Assembly (NCBI RefSeq): GCF_022811665.1
Contig: NZ_CP094529.1
Span: 248,001-312,000, forward strand
Origin: Chryseobacterium oryzae
GTDB taxonomy: Bacteria > Bacteroidota > Bacteroidia > Flavobacteriales > Weeksellaceae
Reading direction: 5' to 3'
DNA length: 64,000 nt
Part shown: in pieces, positions 8,390-18,504 of the stretch
Position numbering within the stretch: position 1 is the first letter of the stretch
Layout of the letters: the number at the start of each line of letters is the position of its first letter
Notes under the pieces: generated by a model
What the model was told of the DNA's origin: nothing
Databases searched by the model: none
What the model saw: the letters and a program-made list of their open reading frames with translations, nothing else
Translations under genes and position numbers: made by a program

Positions 8390-9862
8390 ATGAACTCAAC
8401 CATGATACAGTTTTTCCATTGGTATTCTGAAGGAAAAGGAAAACTATGGAATCACGCAGCAGAACAATCGCAATATTTATCAGATTTAGGAATAACTTCA
8501 GTTTGGTTTCCGCCTGCTTACAAAGGAACAGATGGAGAAAATTCGATAGGATATGATGCTTATGATCTTTTTGATCTCGGTGAATTCGATCAAAAAAATG
8601 CTGTCGGAACAAAGTATGGAACCAAAGACGATTACCTCAATGCTATTAAAACTCTTAAAGATAAAAATATACAGATTATTGTAGATATTGTGTTAGGGCA
8701 TAAAGCCGGTGGAGATGAGCTTGAAAAATTTAAAGCAGTAAAAGTGGATGAAGAAAACAGAGATAAAGTGATTTCCGATACCATTGAAATAGAATCTTAT
8801 ACAAAATTTACGTTTCCCGGAAGACAGAAAAAATATTCTGAATTCGAATGGAATTTTACCTGCTTCAGTGGAGTAGATTATGCAGAAGGTAAAGATTCGC
8901 ACATTTATAAAATTATTTCGGAGTACGGCGATGGATGGGAAAAAATGATTGATGATGAAAAAGGGAATTATGATTATCTAATGTTCAATGATGTAGAACA
9001 CAGAAATCCTCATGTTCGTGAAGAGTTGAATAAATGGGCTCAGTGGTATTTCGAACAGACAGATTTTGATGGAGTAAGATTGGATGCTTTAAAACATATT
9101 TCGTTCGATTTTTACAAAGAATGGCTTACACTTCTCCGCTCTAACACCGGGAAAAATATTTTTGCAGTAGGAGAGTATTGGGCTCCCGGATATTTGGATT
9201 TGCTTCAGAAATATATAGAAACTACAGAAGGTTGCATGAGTCTTTTCGACAGTTCTCTTCAAAATAATTTCTGTACCGCTTCAAGAGAGGGAAATTCTTA
9301 TGATTTGAGAAGAATTTTTGATGAAACTTTAACTCAGGCAGATCCTATGCATTCTGTAAGCTTGGTAGATAATCATGATACTCAGCCTTTGCAGGATTTA
9401 GAAGCTCCAGTGGAATATTGGTTTAAACCTATTGCGTATGCATTAATTTTGTTGCGTGAAAATGGTTATCCCTGCATTTTTTATCCCGATTTATATGGTG
9501 CTCATTACAAAGATTATGACAGGGAAGGAAACGAACAGGAAATTTTTCTTAATAAAGTAGATGGAATAGAAGGGTTGCTAAAAGCGAGAAAAGATAATGC
9601 TTACGGAGTTCAGCGAGATTATTTTGAAGATGCAAATTGCTTAGGCTGGGTAAGAGAAGGAAATGATGAATATTCTGGCTGTGCAGTAGTATTGAGCAAT
9701 AAAAATGCTTATGAAAAACCTATGGAAATGGGCAAAAAATATGCTGGTAAAACTTTTTTTGATCTACTCGGACGATTTGAAGATAAAGTTGTGATCGATG
9801 AAAATGGTTGGGGTAATTTCCCTGTTCCGGCAGGAAATGTAAGTGTTTGGATTGCCGAGTAA
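8390..9862 (+). CDS. Alpha-amylase, glycoside hydrolase family 13 (cytoplasmic AmyA type)
   Basis: Hydrolyses internal alpha-1,4-glucosidic bonds. The 490-residue protein has no signal peptide, so it is probably cytoplasmic and acts on glycogen or imported maltodextrins. GH13 regions are visible: VDIVLGHKAG (region I), FDGVRLDALKH with nucleophile Asp232, FAVGEYW with acid/base Glu262, and LVDNHD with Asp330. Region I has Gly where Asn is common (VLGH). Length and motif spacing fit subfamily 5, which includes E. coli AmyA. It follows dinB by 41 bases, but no functional link is apparent. Confidence 0.93.
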   Translation: MNSTMIQFFHWYSEGKGKLWNHAAEQSQYLSDLGITSVWFPPAYKGTDGENSIGYDAYDLFDLGEFDQKNAVGTKYGTKDDYLNAIKTLKDKNIQIIVDIVLGHKAGGDELEKFKAVKVDEENRDKVISDTIEIESYTKFTFPGRQKKYSEFEWNFTCFSGVDYAEGKDSHIYKIISEYGDGWEKMIDDEKGNYDYLMFNDVEHRNPHVREELNKWAQWYFEQTDFDGVRLDALKHISFDFYKEWLTLLRSNTGKNIFAVGEYWAPGYLDLLQKYIETTEGCMSLFDSSLQNNFCTASREGNSYDLRRIFDETLTQADPMHSVSLVDNHDTQPLQDLEAPVEYWFKPIAYALILLRENGYPCIFYPDLYGAHYKDYDREGNEQEIFLNKVDGIEGLLKARKDNAYGVQRDYFEDANCLGWVREGNDEYSGCAVVLSNKNAYEKPMEMGKKYAGKTFFDLLGRFEDKVVIDENGWGNFPVPAGNVSVWIAE

Positions 9863-9944
9863 ATGATAGCTCCCAAAACCAATAATTGTAGCATCCTACA
9901 TTTATTTATAGCAATGATTTTTTCATACTATAATTACTTAAAAC

Positions 9945-9980
9945 AAAAAAACCGCTTTAAGTGAAGTGGTTTTTGTTTTT
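9945..9980. terminator. Terminator between amylase and kelch genes
   Basis: AAAAACCGCTT / AAGTGGTTTTT, with one G-U pair, flanked by A and T runs. The two genes converge on it. Confidence 0.7.
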
Positions 9981-10029
9981 TATTGTTCAAAATGGGGAAA
10001 TTTTGGGTAGCAAGTGCATTTTCATTGGT

Positions 10030-10956
10030 TTATTTAGTGGAAAGCACTTCTTCGCTAATATCTGCAACCTGAATGCTTTTAATAGCTGATTTGGTTGATG
10101 ATGTTGTACTTCCGCCCATGATGTATAATTTATTGTTATTGATTTCCGCGGCAGCGTGTCGTCTGGGAATCATGTTGGATGATAACTTATGCAACTTGTT
10201 GGTTTCTGTATCAAAATAAGCCAGAAAATTTTGATTGTTATAACCGCCTGCAATAAAAATCTTATTACCCGATACCGCTAATGAATGTCCCGATATCGCT
10301 GCAGGCATCGTATATTGCTCAGTCCACTCATTTTTGTTGAGATCAAACACATTGACCAGGCGCGATGATGTACCGTTAAAACCACCAATAACATAGAGCT
10401 TATCATTCACAATTTTACCTCTTGCTTCTCTGGCTGTTGGCATATTCGGTAATGTGTGCCATGTGTCTGAAGCAATGTCGTAACATTGGAATCTGTCAGA
10501 AAATACTGTGGTGGCGGCATTGTTTAATCCACTTCCTCCGAAGGTATATATTTTTCCGTTGTGGATGGCAGAACCGGCATTTCCTGTGTAGGCACGGTTA
10601 ACAGCTCCTTTTGTTTTTTGATGCGTTTCTAGGTCTATAATTTCAAGATTGCTGTTTCCCCAACCGTTAAAAATATAGATTTTATTACCGTAAATTTCCG
10701 AATTGGCGAATCTTTTAGGAACCAAATTAGAATTGATGACAGTCCAACGGTTATCTTTAATGCTGTATTTTTCAATAATCGTGGCATTACCATCCGAATC
10801 TTTATAGCCATTGCTTACATAGATATTGTCGCCTGCAATGGTACTGCTTATCGCTCCTCTTTTCACAGACATATCCGAAAGATGTTTAAAGTTTAAGGTT
10901 TGCGCATTGGCTAAACATAAACCGAAAAGTGAAAGGAGGAATGATTTTGTTTTCAA
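10030..10956 (-). CDS. Secreted kelch-repeat protein
   Basis: About six kelch-type blades with GG or NG turns (IYVSNGYKD, IYIFNGWGN, IYTFGGSG, LYVIGGFNG, IFIAGGYNN, LYIMGGSTT) predict a beta-propeller. Such periplasmic or surface propellers bind proteins or sugars. I chose the TTG at 10956 because it gives MKTKSFLLSLFGLCLANAQ, an ideal signal peptide. The ATG at 11028 would add 24 residues before it and lies next to a terminator hairpin. No enzyme domain and no T9SS sorting domain are present. Neighbours give no clue to its ligand. Confidence 0.85.
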   Translation of the reverse strand: MKTKSFLLSLFGLCLANAQTLNFKHLSDMSVKRGAISSTIAGDNIYVSNGYKDSDGNATIIEKYSIKDNRWTVINSNLVPKRFANSEIYGNKIYIFNGWGNSNLEIIDLETHQKTKGAVNRAYTGNAGSAIHNGKIYTFGGSGLNNAATTVFSDRFQCYDIASDTWHTLPNMPTAREARGKIVNDKLYVIGGFNGTSSRLVNVFDLNKNEWTEQYTMPAAISGHSLAVSGNKIFIAGGYNNQNFLAYFDTETNKLHKLSSNMIPRRHAAAEINNNKLYIMGGSTTSSTKSAIKSIQVADISEEVLSTK

Positions 10957-11037
10957 GGGTGTGGAGGTTTGGGTTGAAAAATATCTTTTAAATATAGGGA
11001 AAAGTAGTGGATTGGAAATTTGGAACATTGTGAAAAG

Positions 11038-11066
11038 TGAAAACCGCTTCCCAAAAGCGGTTTTTA
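11038..11066 (-). terminator. Terminator behind the orphan gene at 11117-11491
   Basis: AAACCGCTT / AAGCGGTTT with a 5-base loop, located just after the stop codon of the minus-strand orphan gene and ahead of the kelch gene. Confidence 0.65.
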
Positions 11067-11116
11067 TGTTTTTGTAGGTGAAATTGTGACTTTCACACCA
11101 TCATATCGTAATTTTT

Positions 11117-11491
11117 TTAATCTTTAAAACCTGTAAATCTATAAATACGTTTAGTAACTTTTCTGCCTTCTCCAGACATTCCAGCTTTCAAAGATTTCTC
11201 TTCATAGTTTACACCAAGATTTCCTTTGCCGAAACCTTCAAAATATTCTTCAATTTCTACTATTTCGGCACTTTCTATTCTTTTAGATATAGCTAATTCT
11301 TGTGCAACTTTAGCTTCTAGCTCAAGAATTTCAGTTTCCACTTTTTTACGATTCAGTTCTTGATTTATTCTTGATTCATCATTAGTTTGTAATATGTCGC
11401 GAGAACTCTTTTGTGAATCAATAAATTGTTCTGCAATTGTAGATGCTATTCCATACAAAGGGAATGCTGTTTTTATAGTATCATTTATCAT
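11117..11491 (-). CDS. Orphan coiled-coil protein (124 aa), unknown function
   Basis: The central part (about residues 40-80) is rich in Glu, Lys, Leu and Ile and should form a helix or short coiled coil. The C-terminal part is Gly-rich and basic (GKGNLGVNYEE, GMSGEGRKVTKRIYRFTGF). There is no signal peptide or membrane segment. I do not recognise the family. A perfect 14-base palindrome ACTTTTTAAAAAGT (11512-11525) lies 21 bases upstream of the ATG. The gene sits alone next to a decayed reading frame, which suggests an accessory insertion between conserved genes. Confidence 0.55.
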   Translation of the reverse strand: MINDTIKTAFPLYGIASTIAEQFIDSQKSSRDILQTNDESRINQELNRKKVETEILELEAKVAQELAISKRIESAEIVEIEEYFEGFGKGNLGVNYEEKSLKAGMSGEGRKVTKRIYRFTGFKD

Positions 11492-11693
11492 AGGCTTTTA
11501 ACTTTTTAAAAAGTAATTAATATAAATTTATAGAAGTAAAAATAAATAAATAAATCTAAATACTAAAGATTACCAACATAGCCTTTTTATGTCTTTATTC
11601 TATTGCTCAAAATTTGAGACTGTGAGCAGTTGGGGATACTTGTACGAACTTTGGTTATATTTTTTAGGATTAAGATCGGGTTTGATTGTGTAC

Positions 11694-11942
11694 CTAAAAT
11701 TTAAACAAACTATTATAGCCCTTAGACACAATATGGTAAATCATCAAAATTATTTTATTTAGAACTGCTTCAAATTCAGAATATTTGTCAACATCTTTAA
11801 TTTTCATCAGATAATTCCCAAGATTAAATTTATTTTCTTTCTGAAACTCAAACATATTTTGTTGAAAAGCAGAAATGCCAAATTGATTTATATGTCCTTG
11901 AAAATCAATTTTTCGAGAATTTTTTGTTCTTCTTATTTTTGA
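11694..11942 (-). pseudogene. Possible gene remnant without a usable start
   Basis: On the minus strand 82 sense codons run from just after a TAA at 11943-11945 to a TAG at 11694-11696. The composition looks like a real protein (FQGHINQFGISAFQQNMFEF, then NKFNLGNYLMKIKDVDKY and a hydrophobic end). The only ATGs are internal and would leave fewer than 50 residues. A truncated 3' end of a former gene fits best; a short functional protein cannot be excluded. Confidence 0.35.
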
Positions 11943-11987
11943 TTATTTATCCAATTAGTAAAAGAGCTATTTAATAATTAATAGTAC

Positions 11988-12019
11988 AAAAAAACCGCTC
12001 AGAAAAATCTGAACGGTTT
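11988..12019 (-). terminator. groEL terminator
   Basis: On the minus strand AAACCGTTCAGA pairs with TCTGAGCGGTTT (one G-U pair) and is followed by a T run, 24 bases after the groEL stop. Confidence 0.8.
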
Positions 12020-12042
12020 AAATTTATTTATAGCAGTTAAGA

Positions 12043-13779
<1,737 letters not shown>

Positions 13780-13781
<2 letters not shown>

Positions 13782-14058
13782 ATCCGATAATTCCTAAAAG
13801 GTCTCCTTCTTTAACAATTAAAAAATCTTTTCCGTCTAATTTTAATTCAGAACCAGAATATTTTCCATAAAGAACTTTGTCTCCCACTTTTACAGTTGTA
13901 GGCTCGTCTTTTTTACCTGGACCTACCGCTACTACAGTACCTTCCTGAGGTTTTTCTTTTGCAGTGTCCGGAATAATAATACCTGAAGCTGTTTTAGTTT
14001 CTGCAGCGATTGGTTCTACCAAAACTCTGTCTGCTAATGGTCTAAAGTTTACTGACAT
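13780..14058 (-). CDS. groS: 10-kDa co-chaperonin GroES
   Basis: Heptameric lid of GroEL. 92 residues, normal length, with the family start [13 protein letters not shown], the mobile loop [18 protein letters not shown] and the [11 protein letters not shown] turn. First gene of the groES-groEL unit; an exact -7 box lies upstream. Confidence 0.97.
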
Positions 14059-14099
14059 AATATATTTAAATTTTTAATTATTTCTGTGGTGATTTTCCC

Positions 14100-14107
14100 C
14101 AAATGTA
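14100..14107 (-). promoter_or_regulatory. -7 box of groES-groEL
   Basis: Exact TACATTTG on the minus strand, 41 bases before the groES ATG. No CIRCE inverted repeat is seen in the spacer, so HrcA control is unlikely here. Confidence 0.6.
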
Positions 14108-14169
14108 TGCCAATAGATAACAGAGAAATTTTTGGCAGAGTTTATTGAGTTGAGCGGAAATTTTGGCAG

Positions 14170-14199
14170 AAAAAAAGGACTGTAAATTTACAGTCCTTT
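14170..14199 (-). terminator. Terminator of the M1 peptidase gene
   Basis: Perfect 13-bp arms AAAGGACTGTAAA / TTTACAGTCCTTT, followed on the minus strand by a run of Ts. Confidence 0.85.
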
Positions 14200-14223
14200 C
14201 ATGTTTGTTTTTAAACGTAAAAT

Positions 14224-16602
14224 TTAGTTTTTCTTTCCAGCGGCCTGCATCGGGTTTACTTTTCCGTTGGCTCCGCCTCTTACGGTTGCTTTTTGTTTTT
14301 CTTTAAATACTTGGAATTTAGAATTTTCTGCAGAACTTCCATCATTACTCCAAAAGTTGTTAGAGGTATCAATATCCGCAGTTTCTCGCATTGGATCCAG
14401 CTGAATAGATTTTATTTTCTTATCAAAATAAAAAGTTTTAGATACTTTCTGTTCATTGTGCCTCCAAATTTGTGCTGAAGATTTATCTTTTAATTTTGAG
14501 CCGTCTTCAAAAGTAAATTCAAGAATAATAGGCATTACCATTCCGCCTTTATTGGTGAAATCAATTTGATATGCAGTCATGTTTCTGAACTTTTCTTGAT
14601 CCTTTTTGTCTAAAGATTCATTTCCGTCAGATTTAAAAGAATATTCTTTATTGGTGTCTATTTTTTCCTGACCACGGTCATATTTATAGTAGAAATCCTG
14701 AAGACTTTTATCTTTTTCGACTTCAAAACTAATGTTTTTATCTTCTCTGTTTCTTTGTTTGGATATATCATCAAACTCATTTTGTATAGGTTTTTCAACC
14801 TTATATTTTATCTCTTTTTCTGGTTGCGAAACTTCGAAATCTGGTGTTGCAATGGTAACTTTATCTATAGCAATATCTACAGGATCTGTTCCGTAAAACC
14901 AGCCTCTCCAGAACCAGTCGAGATCTTCGCCGCTTGCATCTTCCATTGTTCTGAATAAATCTGCAGGTTCAGGATGTCTGAATGCCCATCTTTTCGAATA
15001 TGTTTTGAAAGCTTTATCAAAAAGTTCTCTTCCCATAATGGTTTCACGAAGGATATTCAATCCCGTTGCCGGTTTTGCATAAGCGTTCGGGCCAAACTGA
15101 ATAATGTTTTCCGAATTGCTCATGATAGGTTCCAGTTGGTTTTTCGGAAGTTTCATATAATCCACAATCGTCCAAGCGGGTCCTCGTTTAGAAGGGAATT
15201 TATTGTCCCATTTTTCTTCTGTTAAATATTCTGTAAAAGTATTTAAACCTTCATCCATCCAGCTCCACTGTCTTTCGTCTGAATTGATAATCATCGGGAA
15301 AAAGTTGTGCCCCACTTCATGAATGATAACCCCAATCATTCCATTTTTTGTGCCTTCGGAATAAGTGCCGTCTTTTTCGGTTCTTCCATAGTTAAAGCAG
15401 ATCATAGGATATTCCATTCCATTGGCTGCTTCCACCGATTGAGCTACAGGATATGGATAAGGAATTGTAAATTCTGAGTATGTTTTGATGGTATGAGCCA
15501 CCGCTTTCGTAGAAAATTTTCTGTACAAACCATAAGCTTCTTTAGGATAGAAACTCATTGCCATTACTTTATTATTGTTTTCCGGAATTAAAACTCCCAT
15601 ACCGTCCCACACAAACTTTCGGGAAGAAGTCCAAGCGAAATCTCTAACATCTTTAGCTTCAAAAACCCATGTTTTTCTCTGTTTAGAATGATTTTTTTCT
15701 GCTTTTTTAGCTTCGTCTAGCGTTACAATTTCAATGGGTTCATTAGAAGTCTGTGCTTTTTTATACCTCAATAATTGTTCTGAACTAAGAACCAGATCAT
15801 AATTTTTGCACTCCCCGGTTCCGCCCACAATATGATCTGAAGGAACATTGATAGATACTTTGTAGTTTCCGAAAACTAACGCAAATTCTCCTCTACCTGT
15901 AAACTGATGATTTTGCCACCCGTGAAAATCGCTGTAAACACACATTCTCGGGAACCACTGGGTAATGGTGTACAAATCATTGCCGTCTTCTGCGAAATTT
16001 TCGTAACCGCCACGACCACCCATTTTTATTCGGTTCGGGATATTGTAATTCCAGTCTACTTTAAAAACAAATTTTTCTCCTTTTTTCAGACTTTTAGGCA
16101 AGTCAATACGCATCATTGTCTTGTTGACTGTGTACAGTAAAGAATTTCCAGATGCATCCGTAACTTTTTCCAAAGTAACTCCATAGCCATTGTCTTTTAC
16201 GGGAAGCTCAGAAACTTTCAGCTGTTGATCATTCAAAGATTTCGGAAGAGTAGAAGAGAACTGATAGTCTGCTTTTTTTACTGTAGACTGTTGGTTTTCA
16301 TCCAGCTGTAGCCAAATGTAGTCTAAATCATCCGGAGAATTGTTGTAATAGGTAACCGTTTCAGAACCTTTAAGATTTCTTTTGTCTTCATCCAAATAAG
16401 CGAAAATTTCGTAATCGGCTCTGTTTTGCCAATATGCATGCCCCGGAGCTCCGGAAGCTGTTCTGTAAACATTGGGAGTGGGAAGAATGGTTCCCAGTTG
16501 CTCGAATTTATTTCCGTGGTTGCTTCCAGGATTATTCTGAATTTGCTGTGCGGAAACACCAAAATATAAAAATACTGAAAGGGCAGTAACCTGTAGTTTC
16601 AT
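14224..16602 (-). CDS. M1-family (gluzincin) secreted metallopeptidase
   Basis: 792 residues. A signal peptide (MKLQVTALSVFLYFGVSAQ) is followed by an M1-type beta domain. The aminopeptidase-like catalytic domain has the substrate-binding NGMEYP motif (394-399), the zinc site HEVGH (428-432) and the third ligand Glu451 in WMDEGLNTFTEY. M1 enzymes remove N-terminal residues from peptides; this one acts outside the cytoplasm. The C-terminal ~230 residues are less conserved and Lys/Asp-rich. It has its own promoter and terminator. Confidence 0.93.
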   Translation of the reverse strand: MKLQVTALSVFLYFGVSAQQIQNNPGSNHGNKFEQLGTILPTPNVYRTASGAPGHAYWQNRADYEIFAYLDEDKRNLKGSETVTYYNNSPDDLDYIWLQLDENQQSTVKKADYQFSSTLPKSLNDQQLKVSELPVKDNGYGVTLEKVTDASGNSLLYTVNKTMMRIDLPKSLKKGEKFVFKVDWNYNIPNRIKMGGRGGYENFAEDGNDLYTITQWFPRMCVYSDFHGWQNHQFTGRGEFALVFGNYKVSINVPSDHIVGGTGECKNYDLVLSSEQLLRYKKAQTSNEPIEIVTLDEAKKAEKNHSKQRKTWVFEAKDVRDFAWTSSRKFVWDGMGVLIPENNNKVMAMSFYPKEAYGLYRKFSTKAVAHTIKTYSEFTIPYPYPVAQSVEAANGMEYPMICFNYGRTEKDGTYSEGTKNGMIGVIIHEVGHNFFPMIINSDERQWSWMDEGLNTFTEYLTEEKWDNKFPSKRGPAWTIVDYMKLPKNQLEPIMSNSENIIQFGPNAYAKPATGLNILRETIMGRELFDKAFKTYSKRWAFRHPEPADLFRTMEDASGEDLDWFWRGWFYGTDPVDIAIDKVTIATPDFEVSQPEKEIKYKVEKPIQNEFDDISKQRNREDKNISFEVEKDKSLQDFYYKYDRGQEKIDTNKEYSFKSDGNESLDKKDQEKFRNMTAYQIDFTNKGGMVMPIILEFTFEDGSKLKDKSSAQIWRHNEQKVSKTFYFDKKIKSIQLDPMRETADIDTSNNFWSNDGSSAENSKFQVFKEKQKATVRGGANGKVNPMQAAGKKN

Positions 16603-16624
16603 GAAACGAAAATTTAATAATTAT

Positions 16625-16632
16625 CAAATATA
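16625..16632 (-). promoter_or_regulatory. -7 box of the M1 peptidase
   Basis: Exact TATATTTG on the minus strand, 22 bases before the start codon. Confidence 0.6.
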
Positions 16633-16668
16633 ATAATAAGTAGTTGAAAATTTAGAAATGTTTAAGCC

Positions 16669-17247
16669 TTAAAAAGGAATTCTTTCTAAAGTCATCTTCA
16701 TAGAAAGTGCAAAAACACCCGAGGAAACAAAAAGAATCCAGTCTTTTTTATTAATCTTAAATACATCTAAAAGAATAAACAGCAGAAGTAAAATACCTAA
16801 AACAATTACAATCTGCCCAAGTTCCAACCCAATATTGAATCCTAATAAAGGAACTGCAATACTTTGGCTTTTGGCTATCATTACTCTTGCGGTATTGGCA
16901 AATCCCATCCCATGAATTAAACCAAAAAATAATGCCAGATAATAATTGAAATTGCTTTTGGATTTATTGTTGTTTTTGTTAATAATATTTCCAAAAGACG
17001 TTAAAACAATCGTCAGCGGAATTAAAAACTCCACCCAATCTGAAGAAACTCGTACAATATCTAAAATGCTTAAAGCAAGCGTGATGGAATGCCCAATGGT
17101 AAAAGCAGTTACCAAAACAAGAATTTTTTTCCAGTCTTTGGATGTGTAGACTGCAATTAACGCTAAAACGAAAAGCTGATGATCTAGAGCATCAAGAGAA
17201 ATAATATGTTCCCAGCCAAGTTTCAGATAAAATAAAAAGTCCTGCAT
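16669..17247 (-). CDS. HupE/UreJ-family membrane protein
   Basis: 192 residues with about six hydrophobic segments. The N-terminal WEHIISLDALDHQLFVLALI fits the HupE/UreJ signature (G/D-x-D-H-x-L-F-x-L), and FTIGHSITLALS with LFGLIHGMGFAN are the other conserved His-containing helices. The family includes proposed nickel or cobalt transporters; in flavobacteria these proteins lie beside a secreted DUF6702-type protein and an M1 peptidase, exactly the arrangement seen here. Metal transport is inferred from the family only. Confidence 0.85.
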   Translation of the reverse strand: MQDFLFYLKLGWEHIISLDALDHQLFVLALIAVYTSKDWKKILVLVTAFTIGHSITLALSILDIVRVSSDWVEFLIPLTIVLTSFGNIINKNNNKSKSNFNYYLALFFGLIHGMGFANTARVMIAKSQSIAVPLLGFNIGLELGQIVIVLGILLLLFILLDVFKINKKDWILFVSSGVFALSMKMTLERIPF

Positions 17248-17324
17248 GATGTTTTTGAATATTAGGGTTACGAAAATAATGATTAATTTCGGAACTGATT
17301 TTGAACGGCAACCGTATTCTACTT

Positions 17325-17825
17325 ATGAAAAAGTTTTTTGTTTTTTTGCTTCCGCTTTTATTTTTGTTCTCTTTTACAAAATCCAAACATCCGTATCATG
17401 TTGGCTCGGTTGAGGTTAATTATAATTCTAAATCCAAATCTTTTGAGGTTACCGGGAGATTTTTTCTGGATGATCTGGAAAATGCTTTGTCTAAAAAATA
17501 TGGCAAATCTCTTCATTTTAATGATGCGAAATATAAAAGTCAGCTCGATGAGGCAATTAAAAATTACAGTTTAGATTATTTTAAACTTAGAAATAATAAT
17601 CAGTTTTTGAAGGTGAATTATATCGGTTACGAAGAAGACAGCGAATCTGTAAATATCTATCTTGAATCTGAGAAAACAGAAAGCCCCAAAAAAGTTGAGG
17701 CCGCAGTAAGCTTTTTGTATAATTTATTCGATGATCAGATCAATTTGGTTCATATCATCGTAAATGGAAGCCGTAAAAGTGAAAAATTGACTTATCCCAA
17801 CAGATACGTATTTCAGCAATTTTAA
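17325..17825 (+). CDS. Secreted DUF6702-like protein
   Basis: 166 residues with a signal peptide (MKKFFVFLLPLLFLFSFTKS) followed by HPYHVGSVEVNYN and an all-beta/alpha domain as in DUF6702 proteins (family call from memory). It is divergent from the HupE-like gene, and the two families commonly neighbour each other. The ATG at 17325 was chosen over an in-frame TTG at 17301, which overlaps a TGATTTTG promoter-like box and adds eight residues before the signal peptide. Function unknown. Confidence 0.75.
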   Translation: MKKFFVFLLPLLFLFSFTKSKHPYHVGSVEVNYNSKSKSFEVTGRFFLDDLENALSKKYGKSLHFNDAKYKSQLDEAIKNYSLDYFKLRNNNQFLKVNYIGYEEDSESVNIYLESEKTESPKKVEAAVSFLYNLFDDQINLVHIIVNGSRKSEKLTYPNRYVFQQF

Positions 17826-17828
17826 ATT

Positions 17829-18422
17829 TTATTTTTGAAGTTGCAGCAATGCATTCTCTACCTTTGCATGTGCTAAAAGATCCGGAAAAAATTCGTTGTA
17901 GCAATTTTGCAGGATATTTTTATTGTCTAAAAAAGCCTCGAAAACAGGGATGTCTTTTTCCAAATACTTAGCTTTATTCAACACATTCTGAATACTGAAC
18001 TTAATTCCCCAATCTTCACGGTAGTTAAAAAGCCAGTCGTCTTGTTCCATTTTAGTCAGCATTCTTTTAAAAGTTTCAGGAAAGTAATGTAAATTCTCGT
18101 TAAGTACGCGGTATACGTTTAGAGAATGCTTTTTCCAGCCGTTCAAAGAATGTAATTTGAAGTCGGTAGCCAAGAAATAGTCCATAGAAACATCTACAAA
18201 TGCTCCTGCGTATAATCTTACCAAAGGACTGAATACTTTTTTAGCTTCATGAATGGCAGGATGCGCATCAGTAAAAGTATCTATAGCTCTGTGGAGAGTA
18301 ATGCCGTCCTGAATGTCTTTTGGAAAATTAAACCGCTCTTTATTACGGATAAAATCTTCGAGAAACTGCCCGACAATTTGTCCGTCATTAAAGGTTAGAA
18401 AAGAATGGGCAAGAAAATTCAT
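17829..18422 (-). CDS. Acyl carrier protein phosphodiesterase (AcpH family)
   Basis: 197 residues. The start MNFLAHSFLTF and the motifs VGQFLEDFIRN, GITLHRAIDTFTDAHP and VDVSMDYFLA are typical of AcpH, an HD-like enzyme that releases 4'-phosphopantetheine from holo-ACP. The frame extends nine codons upstream to a TTG at 18449, but the family begins at MNFLAH, so the ATG at 18422 is used. Its 3' end is 4 bases from the convergent DUF6702-like gene. Confidence 0.9.
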   Translation of the reverse strand: MNFLAHSFLTFNDGQIVGQFLEDFIRNKERFNFPKDIQDGITLHRAIDTFTDAHPAIHEAKKVFSPLVRLYAGAFVDVSMDYFLATDFKLHSLNGWKKHSLNVYRVLNENLHYFPETFKRMLTKMEQDDWLFNYREDWGIKFSIQNVLNKAKYLEKDIPVFEAFLDNKNILQNCYNEFFPDLLAHAKVENALLQLQK

Positions 18423-18447
18423 GTATTGATGTTGATTTGTAAAAAGC

Positions 18448-18484
18448 AAAAACCTTTATCTTACAGACTAAGATAAAGGTTTTT
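18448..18484 (-). terminator. Strong terminator of the metallopeptidase gene
   Basis: Perfect 16-bp arms AAAAACCTTTATCTTA / TAAGATAAAGGTTTTT with a 5-base loop, between the metallopeptidase stop and the ACP phosphodiesterase start. Confidence 0.85.
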
Positions 18485-18504
18485 GGTTTATTTTCAAACA
18501 AAAA

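Larger units (their letters stand above)
11492..12042. other. 550-bp AT-rich gap between the orphan gene and groEL
   Basis: Holds the orphan gene's promoter region (with a 14-base palindrome), a short moderately GC stretch near 11620-11700 that I cannot explain, a coding-like relic at 11694-11942 on the minus strand, and the groEL terminator at 11988-12019. No tRNA or insertion sequence end was found. Confidence 0.6.

Noticed and set aside
11577..11700. Possible insertion-sequence scar or tRNA fragment in the groEL-proximal gap
   Set aside because: No terminal inverted repeats, target duplication, cloverleaf or transposase fragment could be found by eye.
14059..14223. CIRCE/HrcA operator upstream of groES
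   Set aside because: No TTAGCACTC-N9-GAGTGCTAA-like dyad is present.
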